Shown here in pieces: positions 25,808 through 35,152 of a stretch of 64,000 nt of DNA. Every line of letters starts with the position of its first letter. The stretch's first letter is position 1. The DNA is from JADLHS01 sp020848635 (GTDB lineage: Bacteria; Verrucomicrobiota; Verrucomicrobiia; Limisphaerales; JADLHS01). The stretch is taken from NCBI GenBank assembly GCA_037044975.1, contig JBAOIL010000038.1, positions 372,001 to 436,000 on the forward strand, read 5' to 3'. The notes under the pieces are model-generated. The model was not told the origin of the DNA. It saw only the letters and a program-made list of their open reading frames with translations, and did not search any database. Both the position numbers and the translations under genes were made by a program.

Positions 25808-26938
25808 TTAAGGGATAAAACCCAATTCATGGCGGCGATCCCAAAGCTGGGTCGGTTTGAAAATGCCGGCCGGCGTGATGATCCCAGTGATCAGTTCCGC
25901 CGGGGTCACATCGAAGCCTGGATTCCGTGCTCCGCTCGTCGGATTCGCCACTCGCACGTAAGCCCGTTTGCCGTTTCGTGCTCCGCCCTTCGCCCTCCGC
26001 GTTTGAACCACACCCCAGGCCCCCAGCACTTCGCTTTCATGCCGTTCCTCGATTGGGATATTCCGCCCATGTCGCAGCTGCCAGTCAATCGTCGAGAGGG
26101 GGATTGCCACGTAAAAGGGAATCCCGTGCCGCTTCGCCAACACGGCCTTGGTGTAGGTGCCGATCTTGTTCGCCACCTCGCCGGTGCGGCCGAGGGTTCG
26201 GTCGCTGCCAACTATGACGAGGTCAACCTCACCGCGCTGCATCAAGTGACCAGCGGCATTGTCCGCAATGATTTGGTGGGCGATGCCTTGTTGCGCGAGT
26301 TCCCAGGCGGTGAGCGTGGCGCCCTGGGAGCGCGGCCGGGTTTCGTCGCAGAAGACGTGGAATTTCTTGCCCGCCGCGTGCGCCGCGTAAAGGGGCGCGG
26401 TGGCCGAGCCAATATCCACAAATGCCAGCCAGCCCGCGTTGCAGTGCGTCAACACGTTCATGCCATTGCGGATTAACTTGGCGCCATGCTGACCGATCCC
26501 GGCGCAATGGGACACGTCCGCGTTGGCAAACTCCTCGGCCGCGGCGAGCGCGATCGCTTGCTGTTCCTCGACGGATTTGCCCCGTGCCATGGCCTGCCGG
26601 ACAGCGTTCATGGCGTTGACCGGATCCACCGCGGTTGGTCGGGCGCCGGCGAGGGTGGAATAAACCGTTTCGATGTGGCGGGAGAATTTTCTCCTGTCGT
26701 TGCCTTGGAATGTCCGGGCACCTTGCGCCAGCCCGTAAGCTGCCGTCGCCCCGATGGCACCCGCGCCGCGCACGATCATGTCGCGAATGGCGGTGGCCGT
26801 TTCGCGGAAGGTCCGCGCAGCAACGATTTTGAACGCCTGCGGCAGCAACCGTTGTTCAATCAGCCGGACGCGGTTGCACGGCGCGTCAAAAGTGACGGTG
26901 CGGTACAGCCGGGATTTTCCGCGAACGGTGACGTTCAT
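25808..26938 (-). CDS. mtnA: S-methyl-5-thioribose-1-phosphate isomerase
   Basis: 376 residues. Family motifs are IRDMIVRGAGAIGATAAYGL, GMNVLTHCNAGWLAF with the catalytic Cys, FCDETRPRSQGATLTAWEL, and DLVIVGSDRTLGRTGEVANK with the catalytic Asp. It converts methylthioribose-1-phosphate to the ribulose form in methionine salvage. Near the C-terminus, between EVLGAWGVVQ and PGFDVTPAELITGIITPAGI, there is an extra segment of about 25 basic residues (bases about 25915-26010). It is made of repeat-like CGTGCTCCGC sequence and appears to be an in-frame insertion. Confidence 0.95.
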   Translation of the reverse strand: MNVTVRGKSRLYRTVTFDAPCNRVRLIEQRLLPQAFKIVAARTFRETATAIRDMIVRGAGAIGATAAYGLAQGARTFQGNDRRKFSRHIETVYSTLAGARPTAVDPVNAMNAVRQAMARGKSVEEQQAIALAAAEEFANADVSHCAGIGQHGAKLIRNGMNVLTHCNAGWLAFVDIGSATAPLYAAHAAGKKFHVFCDETRPRSQGATLTAWELAQQGIAHQIIADNAAGHLMQRGEVDLVIVGSDRTLGRTGEVANKIGTYTKAVLAKRHGIPFYVAIPLSTIDWQLRHGRNIPIEERHESEVLGAWGVVQTRRAKGGARNGKRAYVRVANPTSGARNPGFDVTPAELITGIITPAGIFKPTQLWDRRHELGFIP

Positions 26939-26981
26939 ACGGCAAGGCTAGGTCAGCGGGCGGGCGAACGCCAGCGCCGGT

Positions 26982-27401
26982 TCAAGCGGCGTTGGCTTTG
27001 AGCCGGCGGATGGTGGCGCGGATCTGCGCGTAGAGCGGGTGTTTGCGCAGTTTGCGGAGATCGGGGTCGCGGGCCAGCCAGGCAAAGTCGTGATAACCAA
27101 GTTGGAAGGCCTGTTCCAGCGCGCGAACTGCGAGTTCATACTGGTCCGTGAGCGAGTAACTGCACGCCAAGTTGTAGAATACCAGCGGATTTCCAGGTTC
27201 GAGTTGCGCGAGCCGCTCGTCCACGCCCAGTCCCTCGCTAAAACGACCCCGTTTGGTGTAGGTATCGCCCAGCAATTGCAAGGCTTCCACGTAGCTGGGA
27301 TCCCGGCGGACGACGCCCTCGATGAAATTGATCTGCACATCCAGCTCCCGCGTTTGTTGGCGAGTGGAACGACTTTTTTGCGTGCTGCTTTTTACCGGCA
27401 T
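26982..27401 (-). CDS. Tetratricopeptide-repeat protein
   Basis: About 139 residues from MPVKSSTQKSRS. Two TPR-like units are visible (YVEALQLLGDTYTKRGRFSE and PLVFYNLACSYSLTDQYELA), then a conserved-type end (DFAWLARDPDLRKLRKHPLY). It is probably a cytoplasmic protein-protein interaction adaptor. It is divergent from trpF and upstream of mtnA on the same strand; no specific partner is deduced. Confidence 0.8.
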   Translation of the reverse strand: MPVKSSTQKSRSTRQQTRELDVQINFIEGVVRRDPSYVEALQLLGDTYTKRGRFSEGLGVDERLAQLEPGNPLVFYNLACSYSLTDQYELAVRALEQAFQLGYHDFAWLARDPDLRKLRKHPLYAQIRATIRRLKANAA

Positions 27402-27521
27402 ACTTCGGGGCGGAGTGTTCCCAACCTGCCGGTTCAAGTCAAGCCGCCGCCGGGGCGCAGAACGGCGTGAAACGGCGCTTTCCGTCCCGCTAATTCCTGC
27501 CTACGCTGAGCCGCCAATTGA

Positions 27522-28154
27522 ATGAACGTGAAGGTGAAAATCTGTGGCGTTACTTGCGTGAGCGATGGCCTGGCCGCCGCGGCTGCGGGCGCGGACATGA
27601 TCGGGCTGATGTTTTATGAACGCAGTTCGCGCCATGTCCCGTTCGTCACTGCCGCCGAGATCGCCCGGGAGTTGCCGCCGCACGTCGTCAAAGTCGGGGT
27701 ATTTGTCAATCCGACGGCGGAGGGGGTGGAGCGCGCGATGCTCGAGTGTGGCTTGACCCTGCTGCAATTTCACGGCGACGAGCGGCCCGAATTCTGTACG
27801 CAGTTTGGTGTGATGAGCCTGAAGGCGTTTCGCGTCCGCGATGCCGCTTCGCTTGCCGCGCTGCCAGAATACCGGACCGACGCCTGGCTGCTCGACGCCT
27901 TTTCTCCCGCCGCACTTGGGGGGACGGGCGAGCGGTTCAACTGGGAACTGGCGGTGGACGCGAAGAAGCTGGGCCGTCCGATCTTCCTCGCTGGCGGGTT
28001 GACACCGGAAAACGTGGCCGAAGCCGTCCGTCGAGTTCAGCCGTTCGCGGTGGATGTGTCGAGCGGCGTGGAATCCGCGCCGGGGAAAAAAGACCCCGCA
28101 AAAGTGCGCGCCTTCATCGCAGCGGCCAAAGGTGTCGCTGTCACCGAGACGTGA
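27522..28154 (+). CDS. trpF: Phosphoribosylanthranilate isomerase
   Basis: 210 residues, complete TIM barrel. VKICGVTCVSDGLAAAAAGA holds the catalytic Cys in KICG; GLMFYERSSRHV, LTLLQFHGDERPEF, FLAGGLTPENVAEAV and FAVDVSSGVESAPGKKDPAK follow in order, with the catalytic Asp in DVSSGVE. It performs the third step of tryptophan synthesis. Its TGA overlaps the GTG start of folA by four bases, so the two are translationally coupled. Confidence 0.96.
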   Translation: MNVKVKICGVTCVSDGLAAAAAGADMIGLMFYERSSRHVPFVTAAEIARELPPHVVKVGVFVNPTAEGVERAMLECGLTLLQFHGDERPEFCTQFGVMSLKAFRVRDAASLAALPEYRTDAWLLDAFSPAALGGTGERFNWELAVDAKKLGRPIFLAGGLTPENVAEAVRRVQPFAVDVSSGVESAPGKKDPAKVRAFIAAAKGVAVTET

Positions 28155-28618
28155 AACCGTTCATAGCCATTGCTGCGATGTCGCTCAACCGCGTGATTGG
28201 GGCGGGCAACCAAATCCCGTGGCACCTGCCAGAGGATTTTCAATGGTTCAAGCAGACCACCACCGGCCATGTGCTCCTGATGGGGCGGAAAACTTTTGAG
28301 TCCATTGGCCGGCCGTTGCCGAATCGCGAAACGATGGTGCTGAGCCGATCGGACTTCCGGCATCCAGGGGTGAAGACGATTCACGCCCTGGCAGAACTGC
28401 CGCCGCTGGTTGGCGAACGGCAGGTGTTCATCTGCGGCGGAGCGCAAATCTACGAGCAGTTGTTGCCCCAGTGTGCCGAGCTGCTGCTGACCGTGGTTCA
28501 ACGCGAAGCGGCGGGCGACGCCTTTTTTCCACAATTTGAGGACCAGTTCGGACTCGTCGAGGAATTCCGTTCCACGCCGGAGTTCAAGATCCTGCGGTAT
28601 CGGCGGCGCGCGGGCTGA
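28151..28618 (+). CDS. folA: Dihydrofolate reductase
   Basis: 155 residues from GTG at 28151, overlapping the trpF stop. Seen are KPFIAIAAMSLNRVIGAGNQ, IPWHLPEDFQWFK (substrate-binding, with Glu in place of the Escherichia Asp), GHVLLMGRKTFESIGRPLPN and ERQVFICGGAQIYEQLLP. It supplies tetrahydrofolate for thymidylate and purine synthesis. Length matches bacterial enzymes. Confidence 0.95.
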   Translation: MKPFIAIAAMSLNRVIGAGNQIPWHLPEDFQWFKQTTTGHVLLMGRKTFESIGRPLPNRETMVLSRSDFRHPGVKTIHALAELPPLVGERQVFICGGAQIYEQLLPQCAELLLTVVQREAAGDAFFPQFEDQFGLVEEFRSTPEFKILRYRRRAG

Positions 28619-28620
28619 GG

Positions 28621-29460
28621 TTATTTCTTCTTGGGCGGGGAAGCGGGCCGAGCCGGGGTTCTGGCGGGAGTGGAGTTGGCTTGCCCTCGTAGATGTTTTA
28701 CCGCTGGCCCCGCCATGAGCGTCTGCATGTCTGCGTATTTGGAGTAGCCGGCCGGCGGCTCAAAAACTTTCGCGTCCGCGCGGGTAAATTGCACCTGCCG
28801 AAAGCGCATTACCACCGTGTCGCTTCCTTCCCGGGTCGCAACGCAAACCGGGAAGTCCCGGAGATCCGTGGCGCTCCAGACCGTCGCCTCGTGGTTCTGG
28901 GCTTGCGGATCGGTGATGACCACCCGGTATTTCACGCAAGGATGCCCCTCCATTTTTTCCAGCGCCAAGCGGGTGCGCTCCAGCTTGGCGTTTTGGAGAA
29001 AGGCATCGGCTTCCGCGCTCGGCATGGCCAGTTTTACAACCGACGCCAAGTTCGGAAAGAGCACCCACGTTGTGCGTTGTTCCGGACGGATCAAGCTGAT
29101 GACGCGATCCAAACCCAGTGGGGTGAGCCGGGCGAGCGCGTCGGGTTGTTCGCGATTCCGCATCCGGGCCATGTCCACTTCCACCCGGATTTTGCCCTCC
29201 AGGCGGGTGAAAATCATCGGCAGGCCAACGCGCTCTTTCTGGTTGGGGCCGAGAATCTGGACTTCTGCCTGCGCGGTGAACGCCGTGTTCGTGCCGAACA
29301 GTTGGACGAGTGACGCGGTGACGCCGGGCAAACCGGGGCCATCGAATTGGGCCACCAGGCGAACCTCACCCAACCAACCCAGCGTGAGCAGGGTGGAAAG
29401 CAGGATTGACCGGCCGGGATTTCCAACCGCGCGGCGGGCGATCAACTTACGCATGCACAT
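28621..29460 (-). CDS. Exported protein, DUF4412/LolA-like
   Basis: 279 residues with a signal-like N-terminus (ILLSTLLTLGWLGEVRLVAQ). The beta-rich body (FTAQAEVQILGPNQKERVGL, MIFTRLEGKIRVEVDMARM, WSATDLRDFPVCVATREGSD) resembles lipoprotein-carrier-like folds such as DUF4412. A Pro/Lys-rich tail ends in SPPKKK. It is the last gene of the minus-strand MoxR/Bat group, 32 bases after the giant gene, so probably co-transcribed. Function unknown. Confidence 0.7.
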   Translation of the reverse strand: MCMRKLIARRAVGNPGRSILLSTLLTLGWLGEVRLVAQFDGPGLPGVTASLVQLFGTNTAFTAQAEVQILGPNQKERVGLPMIFTRLEGKIRVEVDMARMRNREQPDALARLTPLGLDRVISLIRPEQRTTWVLFPNLASVVKLAMPSAEADAFLQNAKLERTRLALEKMEGHPCVKYRVVITDPQAQNHEATVWSATDLRDFPVCVATREGSDTVVMRFRQVQFTRADAKVFEPPAGYSKYADMQTLMAGPAVKHLRGQANSTPARTPARPASPPKKK

Positions 29461-29492
29461 CCCAGCAGGCTAAGCGATCCGGAGAGCGAGGG

Positions 29493-32400
29493 CTATTTCC
29501 CATTCGCCACGCGATCCACCCATTCGCGTCCGATGCGGGCGAGATCCGGTTCCGCATGGCCGTTTCGGCTCCGGGCAAAGTAATGCGCCTCCAACTCACG
29601 GATGGTTTTCAGCAATTCACTCCTTGGGGTCTCCCCGAGTGGAAGCGTGGCATCGGACTCCATGCGGCGCAGCAATTGGATCAAAGCGAACGGGGTGACT
29701 TGCGTTGGCAAACTGTAGGCGGGGGCCAGCGTCGCCGCCGGGTGGGCTTTGCGGCGCAGCCACAATGCCAGCGCCGCGACCGCACCAGCAATGAGGAGTA
29801 TCCCGACGGCCCAATGCCACCACGGTCGCGGCCGCAGGGGAACCCCGGCCAGCGCCAGCGTCGGTTTCACTTCGACCAGGTCGGCGTCGGCGTACCGCTT
29901 GTAGGTGATCTTTGCGTCCGCCCGAACCGGTTCGGGGAATTTGAAATCCAAGGCCGCGGGCGCATCCTCCGCGAGTGCGAACTTGAGCAACCAATTACGT
30001 TCGCTCACCGGTGCCAGCAGGTCGGCCTCGGCATCAAGTCGGTTCAGCGCCAGACCGTGGTCCCCAAACTCTTCGATTCGCAGATGGGTGAAGTTGGTGC
30101 GCAGCAGTTCGTTCAAGTCCGGCACCAAACCGTTGGCGGTGGCTTTGACTTCGAGCGTGATGCGCCCTTGGGCCATCTCGCGGTCATCCAGGGTCTGAAC
30201 AATCTCAACTTTGTCGAGAGGACGATCGGGTCCCCGGTTGGGTCGGGCATCCAACAGCACCACCGGCGATTTGACGGGCAATACCACTTGCCCGCGGGCA
30301 TCGGAGAAGTCCAGGTCCATGTTGAAGGCAGGCAGTTGATCCACCGAACCGTCCTTGGCCTGCAGCAGGAGATAAGCGAGCGGGGTTTCGCGCCACCCGG
30401 GGCGACCGAAGCCGCGCGACTTCACCTTGTCATCGAGGAAGGTGACGCTCTTCACGTCATAATGATCGGCGAGCTTTTCGCGCACCTGTTTCTCGAATTC
30501 CTCCGGAAAGTTGCGCTGCTGGCCCCCGCCATAGGGGTTGTAATAATAGGGGTTGGAATTCTTAACGTTTCGCAGATAGCGGCCGAAGCCGCCCGCTTCG
30601 CGTTCCAAGTCCGCCGTGTGGCGCAGCGCCACGAACACGCCAAATGGCCGGCCATGACCCACCGTGGCATCGCCATCCAGCCGCACCACCAATTCCAGCT
30701 CCTCGAGCAGGTCGTCGTAATACGCGGCCAGTTTGCGGGCGTCCGCCGCCTTCGGATGATTGCCCACGATCTCCAAGCCCGCCCGAAGGTAGCGGGGCTT
30801 CAATTCCGGGCGCAAGGAGTTGGCGCTCTGCCCCAGTTGTTTGGCGAACGCGGCGAAATGCCGCTCCGCGGCTGCGCCAGGCAAAGCCCGGATGGCGCTT
30901 TTCACCCGGGCCAGTTGATTCGTTTCCGGCTCCTGCTGGCGGGTGACGTAGGCGAGATCACTCGCCCCCAGATTCGCGTTGAACCATTGCTGATACACCA
31001 GCGGCGTTTCTTCTTTTTCCTCCATCTCCGGGAGGGCCGCGGCATAAAGCCGGGCCGCCTGCTCGTATTCCTTGAAAGCCGCCTCGCGTTTCTCGACGTA
31101 AATGGCCAGGTCAACCTTCTTTCCGTATTGAAATTCGGCGAGGTCGAAAAGGGTCGAGGCGCGCGCCAGATGCAACCGCCAGTTGCGATCGTCAAGGTGC
31201 AACGCGTCATTCACCAATTGCAGCACGACGTCATAACCCCGCAGGATTTCTTCCTCGATTTGCTTGTCGGTGCGCTGGGTCTTGGCCTCCTGCTGCACGC
31301 GTGGCTGCCGCCATTGTTGCGCCAGTCGCTCGCGCATTGCCTGGGCAAGCCCGGCGAGCGTGTCTGGCTTGACCTCCGCGCGCGCGCCGAATACCGCTTC
31401 GATGTCCTCGAGCTTGAAGACCTCTGCGGGACTATGGGCGGCGGCAAAAGCATCCACCATTGCGTCATTGTCCAGCTTGGGGAGGGACAGCGCGGCGAAG
31501 CGGTGCATCAAAGCCGCAAGTTCCTTGATGTTGCGCCCCTGCATGGCACGGGTGAGCGAAATGCCGGTGCGCGGCTGCCCGTAGGGGTTGCCGCCGTAAT
31601 ACACCGCGCCGCCCATGTAGTAGCGGTTCTGGTTTTGGAGATTGCGGTTGGGATTCCGCGCTTCGGCCCAGGCGCGCAAAAATGCGCTCGCCAGATCGGC
31701 GCCGGTGCGCGGTTGGACCTGGGCAACCGCTTCGATGAACGGCAGGGCGGGTTCCGGCGTTTCGGTTTTGGAATACAATTCGGCGATGAGCTTCCGGGTG
31801 GCGAGTTGCAGGCTGGGATCCAGTTGCGCGAGCCAACCGGCGCCCGGGGCGGCGGCGAGCACTTGATCCGGCGCCAGCGCGGGGATCTGGTTGCCGTCAT
31901 TGAATTCCTGCGGGTAATTCTCGTACCCGATCATGTTGCCGAACGAATCGTATTGCGGGCCGAAATTGCGCGGGGGCCGATAGCGTTGCTTGGCCCAGGT
32001 CGCCTCCTGTAACCAGCCTTGGGCGAGCACGTGCAACGCGGTCCGCCAGTGCGGTTGGGTGGGATCCCCGGCGGTCAGGAATATTTCGACAACTTGCTTT
32101 TGCAGTTCGAGATTCTTGCACCTCGCTTCGGCATTGCGATCCGTGAAGCCCTTCTGCACGAGTTGGTTCACCACCGAGAAGACACCGAGTCCCTGGGCCG
32201 GCGCCGCCAGAAAACGCTCGCGCAACCAGTTCGTGCCGATCTCACGGGAGATTTGCGGTAGCAATTCCATCCCCCGGCGCAAGGCGGGTTCCCGATTCGT
32301 CGCCGCGGCATTGGTCAGCCCGATGATGTACTGGTTCAAATCCCAAGCCTGCAACAGGAGTTTGCTGTCTTTCTCGCGACTGCCGCGGGCAGCAAGATCG

Positions 32401-33278
32401 CAGGCGTGCTGCTCCAACGCGCGCCAGTCCAGTTTTTCCCGGGCGACATCCACGGTCGGAAAGAACGCCACTGCCTCGGTCAGGCGGTTGGCTGCCAGTA
32501 ACAATTCGGCCGCCCGGCGCCGGGCTTCCGGTTGCCCGCCCCCGAGTTGCTTCACGCCGGTTTCGAGCTTCGCCAGGAATGGCTCCAACGCATCCCCGCG
32601 TGCCAGAAGTTTTCCCAGCAACAGCCCCAGCGACTTGGCATCGGCATCCGTCAATTCGCCGGGCGCGATCTCCGCCAGCGCCAACACGTCCGCCACCACC
32701 AAGGTCGGCGTCGCGATCATTCCGGGCCCTTGCTGGCCAGGGTTCATGGGAACGGGTTGATCATCGCCCATCATCGGCCCCGGCATCCCACCGGGTTGCG
32801 CTCCGGCCGGTTTGGCTGTGTTCGGCAGTTCTCTGAGCAAAGAGCGGTAAACCTGTGCGCCGTGCTCTTTCGGCAAGGCGGCCAGCAACCTGCCGACCTG
32901 GCTCCAGTCGCCGATAATCACGCTCTGCTTGAACTGCTCGACCTCATTCGTGCCCGCGCTTGCCGGATCAAATTGGGCCGACAGGCCTTTGATGATCGTG
33001 GTGGCCGAGCGATCAAACTTCAATTTCAGCAATTCCTGCAAGCGCTTGTCTTCGGGCGATACCGCTTTGGCGGCGGAATTCGTGCCGCCGGCTTTGGTGG
33101 GGGGGGCGGGCAGGTTGAGGCCGGCGGGCAACTCCGCGCCCGGCGGCACGACGATGTCGCCCGGGAAGAATTCGACGCCCGGAGGAGGAGCAACGGTCAC
33201 CGTCGTCTGAGCCCAAACGCCGCGAGCCGCGAGGGCGAGTGTCAGCAACATTAGGTTGCAAAGTGAGTTTCTTTTCAT
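29493..33278 (-). CDS. 1261-residue exported, membrane-anchored protein of the MoxR/Bat operon
   Basis: From MKRNSLCNLMLLTLALAARG with a signal peptide, then a Pro-rich linker and a very long, mainly helical, TPR-like body (residues about 70-900: LRELPNTAKPAG, WLAQLDPSLQLATRKLIAEL, AEFQYGKKVDLAIYVEKREA). A Tyr/Asn/Gly-rich patch (NSNPYYYNPYGGGQQ) and beta-rich segments follow. One membrane helix (WAVGILLIAGAVAALALWL) lies about 100 residues before the end, leaving a cytoplasmic tail. Large periplasmic plus short cytoplasmic parts recall BatD, but the size is far larger. No family recognised. Confidence 0.85.
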   Translation of the reverse strand: MKRNSLCNLMLLTLALAARGVWAQTTVTVAPPPGVEFFPGDIVVPPGAELPAGLNLPAPPTKAGGTNSAAKAVSPEDKRLQELLKLKFDRSATTIIKGLSAQFDPASAGTNEVEQFKQSVIIGDWSQVGRLLAALPKEHGAQVYRSLLRELPNTAKPAGAQPGGMPGPMMGDDQPVPMNPGQQGPGMIATPTLVVADVLALAEIAPGELTDADAKSLGLLLGKLLARGDALEPFLAKLETGVKQLGGGQPEARRRAAELLLAANRLTEAVAFFPTVDVAREKLDWRALEQHACDLAARGSREKDSKLLLQAWDLNQYIIGLTNAAATNREPALRRGMELLPQISREIGTNWLRERFLAAPAQGLGVFSVVNQLVQKGFTDRNAEARCKNLELQKQVVEIFLTAGDPTQPHWRTALHVLAQGWLQEATWAKQRYRPPRNFGPQYDSFGNMIGYENYPQEFNDGNQIPALAPDQVLAAAPGAGWLAQLDPSLQLATRKLIAELYSKTETPEPALPFIEAVAQVQPRTGADLASAFLRAWAEARNPNRNLQNQNRYYMGGAVYYGGNPYGQPRTGISLTRAMQGRNIKELAALMHRFAALSLPKLDNDAMVDAFAAAHSPAEVFKLEDIEAVFGARAEVKPDTLAGLAQAMRERLAQQWRQPRVQQEAKTQRTDKQIEEEILRGYDVVLQLVNDALHLDDRNWRLHLARASTLFDLAEFQYGKKVDLAIYVEKREAAFKEYEQAARLYAAALPEMEEKEETPLVYQQWFNANLGASDLAYVTRQQEPETNQLARVKSAIRALPGAAAERHFAAFAKQLGQSANSLRPELKPRYLRAGLEIVGNHPKAADARKLAAYYDDLLEELELVVRLDGDATVGHGRPFGVFVALRHTADLEREAGGFGRYLRNVKNSNPYYYNPYGGGQQRNFPEEFEKQVREKLADHYDVKSVTFLDDKVKSRGFGRPGWRETPLAYLLLQAKDGSVDQLPAFNMDLDFSDARGQVVLPVKSPVVLLDARPNRGPDRPLDKVEIVQTLDDREMAQGRITLEVKATANGLVPDLNELLRTNFTHLRIEEFGDHGLALNRLDAEADLLAPVSERNWLLKFALAEDAPAALDFKFPEPVRADAKITYKRYADADLVEVKPTLALAGVPLRPRPWWHWAVGILLIAGAVAALALWLRRKAHPAATLAPAYSLPTQVTPFALIQLLRRMESDATLPLGETPRSELLKTIRELEAHYFARSRNGHAEPDLARIGREWVDRVANGK

Positions 33279-33389
33279 GGTCTTCTTCCCGTTTTCAAAT
33301 GCTGAATCCCGAACCGCTCCCTCAACCTGCCGCTTAATCAAGCTCTGTCCCCGGGCCGCGGCGGAGTCGGATTGAGAACTAATCCGCCC

Positions 33390-34103
33390 CTACGATCCAC
33401 CTTTGGGCACTTCATTGAATCCAGCTCCGCGTGCGTCTTTTTTCTCCTTTTCTGCAGGGTTTTCGCACTTGCTTTTGTTCTGGCCCCGGCATTTCTGACA
33501 GACGTTCTTGCAACCGGAACATTTTTTGGGCAGGGGCAATCCCTGCAATTCGGACAAGTCCATTTGCTCCAGGCGGATTGTGGCTTCAAGGTTCTTCTCG
33601 AATTCAGCGGCTTGGGGCGTCGGTTTGGCTTCCTCGGCCAGCAACCGGAAGTGTTGGCGGGCGCTCTCGGATTGAATCAACCACTCGTCGGAGGCGGCGC
33701 CTTCGAGCCGCATCAACCACGCGGTGTAATACCGGGCGCTGCCCAGCGAACTGCGCACTTCGCTCTGGAATCCTGCGTCCGCCTGGCCCGCCTGCGTTTC
33801 ACTCAGCAGGGTTTCCATGTCCTCCAGCGCCTCCGGTAATTCGCCGGCGTAGATGCGGGCGTTGGCCCGGGCCAGGCGGAGCTGGAAGCGGGCGAGCTTT
33901 TTGTCCGCCGGGGTGGCGGCGAGCGCATCCGCCCAGGCTTGCACCGCCTCGGGCCAGGATTCGGCCCCTTCGAGCGCCCGGGCTTCGGCGATGGCTTTCG
34001 CGGCGCGTTCCGTGCCCAGCCGGGCCTGGCCGGGACCGAAGTGATAAGCCAGCAGGGCCACCGGCACCAGCAGCCACAAGGCGAACAGGATTCTCTTACG
34101 CAT
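33390..34103 (-). CDS. Membrane-anchored TPR-like protein with Cys-rich tail
   Basis: 237 residues; an N-terminal anchor (ILFALWLLVPVALLAYHFG) then helical repeats (ESWPEAVQAWADALAATPAD, LARFQLRLARANARIYAGEL). It ends with CSGCKNVCQKCRGQNKSKC, a six-Cys cluster that could bind metal. The start overlaps the end of the upstream VWA gene by eight bases. It corresponds in position to the TPR proteins (BatC/BatE) of Bat operons. The Cys tail is unusual. Confidence 0.8.
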   Translation of the reverse strand: MRKRILFALWLLVPVALLAYHFGPGQARLGTERAAKAIAEARALEGAESWPEAVQAWADALAATPADKKLARFQLRLARANARIYAGELPEALEDMETLLSETQAGQADAGFQSEVRSSLGSARYYTAWLMRLEGAASDEWLIQSESARQHFRLLAEEAKPTPQAAEFEKNLEATIRLEQMDLSELQGLPLPKKCSGCKNVCQKCRGQNKSKCENPAEKEKKDARGAGFNEVPKGGS

Positions 34104-35145
34104 AGGTTGTTTTCTCCGGTTGAGGGTTTGCAGCGGTTAGGCGCGAATTCAGTTTGAACGTGGGAACGAACGAGGGGCTACGGGAACGAACGCCAGCCTG
34201 CCACCCACTGCCAGCGAAGGCAAGGGCCACAGGCAACGCGGCGAGCAGGAAACTGCCAAACCCGATGCAGAGCAAGGCCGCTTCACGCAAGCCACGTTCC
34301 CGGGTGTCGCGCAAGGGCAGGGACTTCGAAAGCATCGCCAGGGTCGCACTGGGCAGATGCTTCTGGTTGGCGTCGAAGTAATCGCCTTTCAGCCGTGCCG
34401 CCAGTTGGCGCAGCGTGGTGGCATCCTGTCGCGATTGATGGCCGTCAATGTATTTGCCCGCCAATGCGTCGCCCACGCCTACGACGAGCGTGCGATGAAT
34501 CGAGCGTGGCATTTGCGGCATGCCGCTGTCGGGCAGCGTGTCGCCGTCGCTGACAATAACCAACGTGGCGCTGTCCGGTTGCCAGGTTTTGGCCAGTTCG
34601 ACGGACTGCCGCACGCCTTCGAGCAATTCGGTCTGGCCGACGTTGAACGCGATGTCCAAGGGCAGATCGTTCAGACAGTTCCGCACGACTTCCATATCTG
34701 CGGTATCCACGACCACCGGCTTCGCGCCGGAGTAGAACGCAATGATGCTCACATGGACCTGGTCCAGCGCGGTGCGTTGGAGCAGCGACATCAGCACCTC
34801 GCCCGCCCGCAGCGCCCGGGTTTGTTTGCCGTTCAAACCCGCGTCGGCGAGTTGCATGCTGGGCGAGACATCCAGGGCGATGACGAGATGCCGGAAGCCG
34901 CCTGCGGGGACGAATTCCTCGCGCCGCACGGATTGCGGACCGATTTGCAGCAGCGTTAGGAATCCCCAAGTCAGCGCGCCCAAGGCTGCCATCCGCAACC
35001 AAGGGGCGACCTTGGTCCACTCACGGGGAACCCCGCCGGGGCCGAAGGCCAGTCGCGCCACGCGCCGACACCGGCGGACGTGCAACCACTCGGCCAATCC
35101 AGTTAGCAGGAGGGCAGCGAGCGTTATTTGCAGAGCGGTGGTCAT
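34096..35145 (-). CDS. BatB-like VWA-domain membrane protein
   Basis: 349 residues. N-terminal helices flank WLRMAALGALTWGFLTLL, then the VWA domain with MIDAS motif VIALDVSPSMQLADAG, the Thr site in FNVGQTELLEG and VIVSDGDTLPDSGMP, and a C-terminal helix (ALLCIGFGSFLLAALPVALA). This matches BatB of Bacteroides aerotolerance loci. It starts seven bases after the BatA-like stop. Its partner is probably the MoxR ATPase. Confidence 0.88.
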   Translation of the reverse strand: MTTALQITLAALLLTGLAEWLHVRRCRRVARLAFGPGGVPREWTKVAPWLRMAALGALTWGFLTLLQIGPQSVRREEFVPAGGFRHLVIALDVSPSMQLADAGLNGKQTRALRAGEVLMSLLQRTALDQVHVSIIAFYSGAKPVVVDTADMEVVRNCLNDLPLDIAFNVGQTELLEGVRQSVELAKTWQPDSATLVIVSDGDTLPDSGMPQMPRSIHRTLVVGVGDALAGKYIDGHQSRQDATTLRQLAARLKGDYFDANQKHLPSATLAMLSKSLPLRDTRERGLREAALLCIGFGSFLLAALPVALAFAGSGWQAGVRSRSPSFVPTFKLNSRLTAANPQPEKTTYA

Positions 35146-35152
35146 TTGAGCA

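Noticed and set aside
29406..32012. 868-codon plus-strand ORF opposite the giant Bat-operon gene
   Set aside because: Antisense to a longer frame with a signal peptide, membrane helix and operon context; its own translation has no recognisable domain.
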